Of a stretch of DNA of 64,000 nucleotides, positions 49,073 through 57,470 are shown piece after piece. Source of the DNA: Dugong dugon (lineage: Eukaryota > Chordata > Mammalia > Sirenia > Dugongidae). The notes under the pieces are model-generated. The model saw nothing but the letters and a program-made list of their open reading frames with translations, was not told the origin of the DNA and ran no database searches. Where the stretch lies: NCBI GenBank assembly GCA_030035585.1, contig CM057468.1, positions 54,804,145-54,868,144 on the forward strand. Direction: 5' to 3'. How positions within the stretch are numbered: the stretch's first letter is position 1; every line of letters begins with the position of its first letter. The translations under genes and the position numbers were made by a program.

Positions 49073-50702
49073 TATGGTAAAGAAGGTTAAACGGCTTTTG
49101 TCTTGGCAAATTTGAGTAGTAATAGAGATGAGTTAACTGGTTTTACATTTTGGTTTATGCAGGGCACTTATTCCAAGAGAACTGTTTCAGCACTTAACAC
49201 TAAAACAAACCAAGATAAGCTAGGGAATAGGAGAGATAGCACAAATAAACAAGAAACCAATCAGATAAGCAAAATCCCACTTTGATTTTCTTTCCAAAAA
49301 TTCTGGAAGCCTAGCTCAGTCTTATTTGGTTTATAAACAAAGGAAATATATATTAATATCTCATAGCACACATTTGTTTTTTTTCCATTTTCTGTATCTT
49401 CTGGCTAAAATATCACTTATCTACTTGTTTTTCATTCCTAGTTATCCTGTACCTTTTCTTTGATTAGCCAATGCTATGTCTTCCATTATGGTAAAAACTC
49501 CAGAGAAGGAAACTAACCATCAGATGAAATGAAAGCAAACTGGAAAGAAAGGATAGCATAAGTGGTCCATTCAGTGAAGTGATGACTAAATGTTTCATTT
49601 ATTTAACATAGAAAAGTAATTGGTTCCATGTAAATTAATTTTTCAAAAAATTGAAGATAACCACCTTAAGCACTTTAGTGGCAATATTTCTTAAATATAT
49701 ATTAAATAAATGCATTTTCACAGAGTAAACTTCAATGAAATGTTTTCTTGATATCTTGACATCTCTCTTCAGATGTTTCTGTAGACTAGCTATGTCCCTG
49801 CACTAAATGGGCTAAGATGGTTATGATTTTAGAACTTGTTTACCTTTCATAGCTCTTCTCTTTCCCCCTAGCTTTCTATATGTAAGCCTGGCTCAATATA
49901 TGCTGCTCAGTGTTAAAAACAAAAATTACATTAAGCCAGTAATAGAAATTGATTGAAGCTTATTCAATATACAATTCGCAAATCAGGGTAACATTTCAAC
50001 TAGAGAGTAAAAAATATTCCGAAGATGAGAACTTCCAAAATTTTAATACCAAATCTTATCAACATTGCCATAGAAAAGGGGCCAGAGCAGAAATGATCAA
50101 CAATTTATGGTCAGGAAGAATTTCATACAACATTGTCCTGAAGAACAATTAAAATAATTACTGATTTAGCCTAAAATATAGCTCCCAGTCTGACCTTTGG
50201 ATTCTCTGTTTCCTGAAACTGACTGAGTCCTTCAAAAGAACACAATGCCCAAGGCAAAATGGTCTTATTAGTTTACCTAGACCATTGTTTGACTCCAGAT
50301 TGATTTTTTAACTTCAAAGCTCAATGTTCCAAAGGGCACCTAAGGGCAAATGGCCTGGATGGGTCACCCCAACTCCATGGACCCAGAAATTTGGATTTCA
50401 GGAGAATTGAACAGTTTATTACCAGCTTTAACAAACTTCCCCAATGTGAAGAAATGTTTTACAGTTTGCAGAGACTAAAATGAGACATGTAACATGTCTA
50501 ACATTTGTTTATATAAATTTATGTCTTAGGTTATTTTTAATTGGAATTCCATTTAACTTAACCGTTTATGGTTGAAGTTAAGCACCTAGCAGAGACTGAG
50601 AAATTGCTAAAATGTCAATAGTAAGGGAAAGCTTAAATAATTTTATGATTGAATATTAGGCAGCCATTAAAATATGTCTTAGACAAGTATTTACTAAACC
50701 GA
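49073..50702. other. Unannotated AT-rich stretch
   Basis: No gene, RNA or repeat that I can name. Confidence 0.4.
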
Positions 50703-51216
50703 TGTCAAACAGTAAAAACGATCACTCTGTTAAAGTAGAAGCAAAGATATTTATTGAGGGTAATACAATTCACGTATTGGAGAAACATAGGACAGAAAGG
50801 AATCTACCAAGTGCTCTGAAGCATGGAGGGAGAGGTGTGCTTTTATAGTAAAGATGGGAAAGGGGAGTGCATGATGGTCACATCGTCACAATGTGGTTAT
50901 GCCATCAGTTAAACTACCTTCTTCCTGGAACATCTTGAGTAAACTTGTTCTCCTACATTCCTGACCCCTATCCTTATTTGCTAAGAGTAGCTTAGAGCAA
51001 GACCAAGGATGATTAAACAGGATGATTAATAAGGGGTCAGGGTCTTCTGATCCCATCCAACCAGAGACTAAAGACCATATACTTATGAATGGGAAGAAGT
51101 CAAAGTTACATTCTCAGGATTGCAGAAGGAGCCTGCAACAAAATGGAGTTTTGATTCAGACCTCATGTCAGCCATTTTATGATGACAGTTGCCTGTTTTA
51201 GAGGTTTGCTAGCACA
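50703..51216 (-). mobile_element. Solo retroviral LTR, antisense
   Basis: On the minus strand the 514-bp unit has TG...CA ends. A TATA-like 'ctataaaagcac' (plus 'gcttttatag' near 50840) is followed about 85 nt later by an AATAAA signal (plus TTTATT at 50750-50755) and a T-rich U5-like end. The flanks CCGA/CTGA (one mismatch) suggest a 4-bp duplication as in gammaretrovirus-like ERVs. It is unrelated in sequence to the provirus LTRs at 54739 and to the MaLR-like family. The right boundary may be 2 bp shorter. Confidence 0.6.
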
Positions 51217-52386
51217 CTGATAATGCTCATGATGAAATAAAAAGTGAAAAAAAATGAGATAAAAATAGTGTGTGGACTTGAAGTTGGAATGTGAACCTGG
51301 CAGATGAACTCCAGTGTCCAGGCTCTTAATCACTACCCCATATTGCCTCTGTATAGTAACTGAAAACTAGGTACTTTGAGAGGTCAGACGACTACTAACT
51401 GCCCCATGCTGTTAACAATCATGCAAAATAGGGCTGAAGTGTTCCTAGCTACTTGTCATATGATAATGATTCCTTCATATGAACATGGACAATTGTCACA
51501 ATGAGGGTCTGGGAAAGCCAGTCGTAGATGCTTCTATTCCCATGAGATAAACTAAATGTAAAAACAAGGGAATAGAATAAAAGCAAGAGCTATTCTATCA
51601 TCTATATTTTGTATTATGTTATTGTATGCTTGCTATTTTGTGATAGCTCTGTTAGAGACTGGAAGAAATACACCTCAAAGAAAAATGTTGAATTTTCAGA
51701 GCTTGACTCTGAATGAATTTCTGGCTGGGCTTGGATTCAGGGTTACTGTGTTGCATAATTTCAGAGAAAGAGGACACCATTCATCTGGATACATGTGAAT
51801 GGTTCCTCCTAGAGTTATGTGATGTGGGAGTAGTACTTACACTTTTGATATAGTTCAAAGAAAGGAACATCATTGGCAATGGGCTTAAAAAAGACAAAAA
51901 ATTGAAGGTAATATCTGACTATTATTTAATGTTATCTTGGCTTTGAAATAAAAGGACTTTTTTTTTGAAAAGCACTTCTGAGTGATGTCTGTTTCTTAGA
52001 TGCCTTTCTCCCTGCCTCTGATTTTTTGATGAAAAATTGTTAGGTAACACAAACTTTTCATATTAAAGCATTGTAAGCAGATTGTGTTCAGCAGGCCTGG
52101 GGAAGGGATTGAGATGCTGCATTTTTAACCAGCTTCTACGTGACGTCAGGGCTGCTGGCCCGTGGAGCTCATGTTAAATAGCAAAGCCCTACACCAGCAT
52201 GTTGTTGTGTGCCTTCACAGACTTCCCTGATGGTGAGACTCACATAGTCACTTAATGTTTAAAAATGCTCTCAGGCCCCACCCCTAAAGATTCTAATATG
52301 GAGGGTTTAGGACACCACCTGGATAAGAGTGACTCTGGTGACTCTTATCATCAGGTAAGTTTAGATACGCTGGTCTAGATTGAAAG
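51217..52386. other. Unannotated stretch
   Basis: No gene or confident repeat. 52260-52370 has the character of an old decayed MER-type repeat. Confidence 0.35.
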
Positions 52387-52592
52387 CCAAAACCCACTGC
52401 CTTTGAGTCAATTCCAACTCATAGCAACCCTATACGACAGAGTAGAACTGCTCCTATAGGGTTTCTAAGGCTGTGAATATTTACAGAAGCAGACTGCCAC
52501 ATCTTTCTCCCAAGGAGCAGCTAGTGGGTTTGAACTGCCAACCTTTCGATTAGCAGCTGAGTGCTTAATCACTTCACCAGTATGTCTCCTTT
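52387..52592 (-). mobile_element. AfroSINE, long form
   Basis: Minus-strand copy with 'agcagactgccacatctttctccc'; the head is slightly decayed at 'cttcaccagtatgtctcc'. Confidence 0.88.
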
Positions 52593-54732
52593 GTTCTAGA
52601 TCAGTGGTTACCAAACCTGGCTGTGCTTTACTGTCAGCAAACTATCTTGTAAAAAAAGAAAGAAATGCCTGTAGCTAGAGGCTACTGCATCAGAATCTTC
52701 AGGTATGTGGCCCAGGTTTTTGTTTGGGGCCAAAGAAGCTGTTAGCTCCATGAGGAGAGGGACTAAATATATCTTGTCTATTGCAATATCCAAAGGACTT
52801 AGCATAGTTCCTAATAATGTGAGTCTTAATTGCACTTCTCTAGGCTCTCCACAATCTAGCCCTGTATTAGTTAGAGGTCTCGTGATTTCACATGACAAAT
52901 CTACTCTTAAACCAGTTTAAACCAAACAAGAGAATTTCTGGCGAAGGTAGCTGAACAGCCTGGGGATTGGATTCAGATGCTTATACAATGTTATCAGCTA
53001 TCAACTTTTTCTCCCTCCTTTCCCTCCTTCTCTTCCTTCCCTCTTTTCCTTTTTCTGTTTTAACTCTGATTTCCTCTCTATTCTCAATAAGTTTCTCTGT
53101 ATGGGGGAAGATATCCAGGGGCATCTCCAGGTCTACATGGTCCTTACAGCTTAAACCCCGATGGAAGAGAGCTTTCCTTGTAACCAAATCCTGGAGAAGA
53201 CTCTAAATGGCCTTATTTGGAATATGTGTGTAAGTATATGTGTGTGTATGTCTCTATGTGTGCGTGTGTAAATTCCTCTATGTGCGTATGAATCTGGGAG
53301 AGGGAGGTAGTTTGATTGTTCAAGCCTGGAGTTAATTCTAACTAAACCATATGGATTGAGGAAGATTAAACGGAAAGGTGTAGAAGGGAAGAGAAGGGGA
53401 GGCAGGCCACTCAAAGCTGGAGTGGGGAGGCATATTGTATTGACAACTATATGTCTACCATCAGCTCAATCCTACATTTCTACCCTCATTGTTTGGTCTA
53501 TTATGCATTGGAGTATGACCCACCCTGAACTTCTTGCTGGTCTGTGACTGTTCTTCACATTCCCAACTCTATCCCTTTTCCCAGGGTACTGTCTTGGTTT
53601 AAGATTCTCTAGACTTTTCCCCTATACCAGTTCAGTGAAATCATCCATATTATTGTTAAATTCAAGGGGCTCTTTCTGAAGCTTTCTTCAATCTCTTCTT
53701 CTCCCTCTCTCCCCTCCAAGGCATTAATTTCTCCCACTCTTATATGAGGGCTGGTTTTCCCCCTTCCATGACCCCATTGTGTCCATGCACTCCTCACTCA
53801 TGATGCACTGATAACTTCTAAAGAGAGGGAAGTATGGGATTGACACACCTTCAGTATTGCTCTTGCCATAAGCATTCACATTCATTCTTAAGGATGGCTA
53901 GCTAGTTGTAAAATTCTAGAAGAGAAAACTGCCCAAACTACATAAATTCCATTCTATATGTTTTCCAGTATATTGCAAATTTAGACACCATTTTTTAAAA
54001 ATAGAAAGGAGCAGTTGAAAACTACAAGGTAAATGATTTCAAGCCAGATGGTCTTCTAAGGAAGACAAATGTATGGGACCATCTGCCACAATTACTTCTC
54101 CATGTTGCATGTTAAAGCAGAACATCTGATGTGTGAGGTTGTGTGTGTGTGTGTTTAAAGTGCTTGATTAGCAAATATCACACTTTTACTTAGGTTAATT
54201 GCCATAACTGATTTTCTGAAGGAAAATTATGGTTTACCTATATTATTTATAACTAGCAAACTAATGCCTATAAATACATTACCAGAGAATTATAAATCTC
54301 ATTCAGGGAAAGGCATAATCAACAGGGGAGACAATGGTTTTGTATAATTTTAGTCCAAGTGAAAGTTATGCCAGCTATCTGAAACTGCAAATCGGGGTAA
54401 TGTCTTAATACATAGAAGCTGCCTCTCTAGCCTTTCTTGCATTCAGAAGCTGATTTCAGTTTTGAAAAATTTCCACGCATATGTTTATAAAAATCAGAGA
54501 AGCAGAAATAATTCTTCTTGAATTAGAGGTTAGTTTGAATTACTTTCAGTATACAAAACTTGAATAAATCCAAATATAAAATCTGTTATAATCATGTTAA
54601 ATATTTCTTAATTTGTAACAGGATGACTTGATTAAAAGGAAAAGCATTAGTGATACATATGAAACTAATCCCATATCTGCTTCAATAGTTGGGGACTAAG
54701 TCATGCAACATAAAATACAAGCATTAGATAAC
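52593..54732. other. Unannotated sequence upstream of the provirus
   Basis: Imperfect TG-rich tract at 53226-53275, a C/T-rich run near 53008-53055 and (GT)n at 54142-54155. No gene is seen. Confidence 0.45.
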
Positions 54733-54738
54733 CTAGAA
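54733..54738 (+). repeat. Provirus target-site duplication, left copy (CTAGAA)
   Basis: Directly precedes the 5' LTR TG and is repeated perfectly at 63454-63459. Six bases is the usual duplication for alpha/betaretrovirus-like integration. Confidence 0.93.
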
Positions 54739-54810
54739 TGTGGGGATATATATCATTTAAACATGGCTGCACTATTGACAACTGCAGCCCTCACAGGCCT
54801 CTACGCTGCA

Positions 54811-54873
54811 CAGCATGTTGAGACTTGTCCACAACATGTTGAGACTTGTCCCCAACATGTTGAGACTTGTCAC
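54811..54873 (+). repeat. Three tandem 21-bp units in U3
   Basis: Units start at 54811, 54832 and 54853 with core CATGTTGAGACTTGTCC. All three are kept in the 3' LTR (63143, 63164, 63185), so the array predates integration. Its place in U3 upstream of TATA suggests an enhancer array. No known factor site is assigned. Confidence 0.92.
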
Positions 54874-54994
54874 GACTTGTTTTTCCAAACTTATTGTCCC
54901 TTTACTGATTGGCTCTTTTACCTGAATTCCTTCTCCCTTGCCTGCACCCAAAGCCCATTGTTCTGTTATTTGCTTCACTGCTTGCTGTATTGAC

Positions 54995-55004
54995 TATAAA
55001 TAAA
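54995..55004 (+). promoter_or_regulatory. Fused TATA box and polyadenylation signal
   Basis: TATAAATAAA combines a TATA-like box (54995-55002) with AATAAA (54999-55004). The same decamer is kept at 63327-63336 in the 3' LTR. If the TATA box is used, the signal would lie upstream of the cap site, so poly(A) use in the 3' LTR would need transcripts reading through U3, as in retroviruses with very short R. Confidence 0.75.
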
Positions 55005-55060
55005 CTCCTGGGACTGAAGCCAGAGTCAACTCAGAGTGACCCTCCTGGCCCCACTTCTCT

Positions 55061-55066
55061 GTAAGT
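55061..55066 (+). promoter_or_regulatory. Candidate 5' splice donor (GTAAGT)
   Basis: 'tctct|gtaagtg' matches the donor consensus after the exon edge. In the 3' LTR it reads GTAAGA. It lies in a GT-rich area and may only be the polyadenylation downstream element. A second, weaker candidate is 'aag|gtgata' at 55172. Confidence 0.4.
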
Positions 55067-55120
55067 GTTGTGTTTGGTTACTGTCTCCGCCGTCCCGACA
55101 ACCGTCGCTGCTGCAACAGA

Positions 55121-55137
55121 TGGTGCCCCGTGTGAGG
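55121..55137 (+). promoter_or_regulatory. Primer binding site for elongator tRNA-Met
   Basis: TGGTGCCCCGTGTGAGG begins 2 nt after the LTR. It is the exact complement of the 3' terminal 17 nt (with CCA) of mammalian elongator tRNA-Met as I know it. The 18th base mismatches. It does not fit the lysine primers usual in betaretroviruses, nor proline or phenylalanine primers. Confidence 0.85.
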
Positions 55138-55165
55138 GTGCTGTAGACATCCTCGCACTCAATCC

Positions 55166-55387
55166 CTGAAGGTGATAAGTACAGGAAGCATCCATTTCGG
55201 GCTGCTCTTACAGCCCCGGGAGTGGCAGGGTTTTTCCGCAGGTGGAACTTTCCTGGATGTTCTCATCTTGGGCTGCTATAGCCCCAGGAGCAGCGGGGCT
55301 TTCTCGTACGCTCCCTCAAGGGATTTCAGGCTTCGGGCCAGGAGCCTTCCTATCACTCTTTCCTTCATTTTCCTATTCCTCCTTGCT
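55166..55387 (+). other. Leader with in-frame, non-AUG extension upstream of gag
   Basis: After a TGA at 55133 the gag frame stays open through the leader to the Gag ATG at 55388, about 74 codons without any in-frame ATG. Possible near-cognate starts are CTG at 55166 and GTG at 55172. The last part encodes a hydrophobic stretch ('ITLSFIFLFLLA') just before the Gag Met-Gly. The layout recalls the CUG-initiated glycosylated Gag of some gammaretroviruses. It may equally be a chance open stretch (about 3% by simple codon odds). Confidence 0.35.
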
Positions 55388-56745
55388 ATGGGGAATTCTC
55401 TTTCTTCTGAACAGCGTCAACACAAAACCCAGTTGTTGGGATTGTTAAAGGCCTCTAAGCTTAAGGTGTCAGAAGAAGCCCTTACCCACCTTCTGCTTTT
55501 AATTGAGTCTGCCTGTCCTTGGTATCCCTTGCGGGGAAACCTTGATGTAGAAGCACGGGAATGTATCGGTAACATTCATGACATGAACATCCCAGCTTCA
55601 GTTCTTGTTGCTTGGCATCACTGCTGCCTCGCTTTACAGTCCCTACAGGCAGCTCCTTCTGCTCCCTCCCCTAGTAAAGAAAATGTTTATGACCCTCCTC
55701 TTTCCACGCCTCCCAAGGCTGATTTCTCTCAACATGAGTCTCTTATGGTAAGATGTTTGAGGGAGGGCAGTGAGAAAGAGGGGTTTTCTGCTTATCCTGT
55801 TATTCGGGGATCAGGATCGCCCCATCACGATGGCCTTGACTTTCAAGTTTTTAAAGAACTCCGTAAAAGCATGATAGAGAATGGTTTACAGTGTTCCTTT
55901 ACAAAACGAATTGTAGAAGCTATAGTACAAAACTATGAGATGACCCCCTGGGATTGGAAAGTTTTAATGTGAACAGTCTTAACCCCTGCTCAATTTAGCA
56001 TATGGAGTCAAGAATACAAGGAACATTGTAACCTTTATGCCATGGACAATCTTAACCATAATATCCCTGTTAGTCTTGACATGCTCTGGGTGTTGGGAAT
56101 CATTCCATTCCCCAGGCCCGGAGTCAAATGAATAGGCAAGCATTCAGTCAAGCCTCCGATGCTGCCACCAAAGCCTGGAGTAAAATCCCTGACTCCAGAA
56201 CACCCACCAGCTCATTCGCCACTATTCGCCAAGCAGCAAACGAGCCTTACATTGATTTTATCAACTGCCTCCAAACGGCCATTTCCCGACAGGTAGATAA
56301 TCAACAAGTGGCTGAAGTTCTTTGCCTCCAGCTTGCTTATGAAAATGCTAATGCTGACTGTCGAGCTGTTTTAGCCCTCTTAAAGGCACAAAATCTTAAT
56401 TTAGCTGAAATGATTAGAGCATGTCAAACTGTTGGCACAGAAATTCATAAGGCACAAGTATTAGTGGCAGCTCTCCGTCCATCCACTGCCACCTGTTTTG
56501 GGTGTGGTAAACCTGGACATTTTAAGAAGGACTGTCACAGTTTAAAAAACAAATATGCAAACACTAAATTTCCAACCCTAAAGAGTCCCTGCTGTGGTAA
56601 AGGTGGTCATTGGGCTAAGCAGTGCAGATCTCAATTTAACAATCAAGGCAACCCTATGTCAGGAAATGGGAAGAGGGGTGAGAGCTCTCAAGCCCCAAAA
56701 AATCCAGGGAGCCCCCGAGTGTGGAGTGTGGAGACCACAGCATAG
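55388..56745 (+). pseudogene. gag: gag (matrix, capsid, nucleocapsid), broken
   Basis: Structural polyprotein that assembles the virion and packages RNA. The chosen start encodes Met-Gly-Asn-Ser, an N-myristoylation signal, although the frame is open upstream. First part, 55388-55972 (194 codons): matrix; a proline-rich linker with the late-domain motif PSAP (residues 90-93, 55655-55666) that would recruit the ESCRT factor TSG101; capsid probably from about residue 137. It ends at an in-frame TGA (55970-55972). A frame change follows near 56100-56130. The second part (56128-56745, 205 codons) carries the capsid major homology region ('IRQAANEPYIDFINCLQ', residues 33-49) and two zinc knuckles. 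Knuckle 1 is complete (C-X2-C-X4-H-X4-C, residues 123-136). Knuckle 2 has serine where the first cysteine is expected (residue 153). Not functional as full-length Gag. Confidence 0.92.
56697..56703 (+). promoter_or_regulatory. Candidate gag-pro frameshift heptamer A AAA AAT
   Basis: Lies in the gag frame 14 codons before the gag stop, in phase as X XXY YYZ. A -1 slip here enters the open pro/dUTPase frame directly. GC-rich sequence after it ('ccagggagcccccgagtg') could form a stimulating stem, not demonstrated. Confidence 0.65.
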
Positions 56746-57470
56746 ACTCCAAACAGCAACATTTGCGAATCAATGATTTAAAAGCAGCTACTGAAGGGAG
56801 TGCACGATTAGATTTACCCTTGACAGAAGGTGTCATAATAGATAAGGAAGGAAAAGTTTTTCTTATAGCAACACAGGTTTGGGGACCCCTGCCTCGAGGA
56901 TATTTAGGACTCCTAATGGGTCGCTCTAGCATTACATCTCAAGGTCTAACTGTTCATCCTGGTGTAATAGATTCCGATTTTGAAGGTCAAATTAAAATCA
57001 TGGTTTCTAGTCTCTCTTATTAGAACATTACTCCCTGTGATAAGATAGCACAGCTAATTTTACTTCCCTTTATAGTCCCCTCCGCTCGCACTACCCCAAG
57101 ACGGGCTGGTGGTTTCGGCAGTACTGACGCTTTTTGGGTTACTAAGTTACAATCTTCCCGACCATATCTTACTTTTCAGATCAATGATAGCACGTTTAAA
57201 GGGCTCGTGGATTCTGGGGCAGATGTAACTATCTTCTCCTCTGATTCCTGGCCCTCTTCTTGGCCCAAGAAGCAAACCGCTGAAACCCTCACAGGAGTTG
57301 GAGGAGCACAGTGTCCTTTTCAAAGTACACTTCCCATTGTTTGCTATAGCCCTGATGGACAGCCCGCTTCTATCTGTCCCTTTATCCTTCCTCTACCTAC
57401 TATATTATGGGGACGAGATTTACTCTCCCAGTAGAATGTTCAAATTAGCACCCCTCAGGATTTTTCATAG
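56698..57470 (+). pseudogene. pro: pro: dUTPase plus aspartic protease, two internal stops
   Basis: Frame is -1 relative to gag. dUTPase (about 56780-57070) hydrolyses dUTP and limits uracil in viral DNA. Visible are the start block 'GSARLDLPL', the 'MGRSS' motif, the 'GVIDSDFEG' motif (Phe where Tyr is common) and, beyond an in-frame TAG at 57021-57023, the 'IAQLILLPF' block. Protease (about 57140-57434) cleaves the polyproteins: catalytic 'LVDSGADVTIF', a glycine-rich flap ('TGVGGAQ') and the C-terminal 'GRDLL' are intact. A second in-frame TAG lies at 57432-57434. The frame then runs on to a TAG at 57468-57470, which looks like the natural end because a slip site sits just before it. No glycine-patch domain is seen after the protease. 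Confidence 0.9.
57458..57464 (+). promoter_or_regulatory. Candidate pro-pol frameshift heptamer G GAT TTT
   Basis: In phase with pro and two codons before its TAG (57468-57470). A -1 slip leads into the pol frame, which is open from here. It resembles the pro-pol signal class with GGAUUU known in mammary tumour virus. Confidence 0.7.

Larger units (their letters stand above)
54739..55118 (+). mobile_element. 5' LTR of the provirus
   Basis: 380 bp, TGTGGGGA...GCAACA. U3 carries a triplicated 21-bp unit, an inverted CCAAT-type ATTGG (54908-54912) and a TATA-like box fused to a polyadenylation signal. A GT-rich stretch at 55061-55080 fits a polyadenylation downstream element. Alone or with the 3' LTR it could act as a promoter for neighbouring DNA, but this cannot be judged from sequence. 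Confidence 0.95.

Noticed and set aside
54811-54873. Short regularly spaced repeats, CRISPR-like at first sight
   Set aside because: Units are directly tandem without spacers, lie in a retroviral U3 and are copied in the other LTR; the DNA is mammalian.
55172-55387. Calling GTG at 55172 as the gag start
   Set aside because: GTG is not a normal eukaryotic start; the ATG at 55388 gives Met-Gly-Asn-Ser with a myristoylation signal. The upstream open stretch is kept only as a separate observation.
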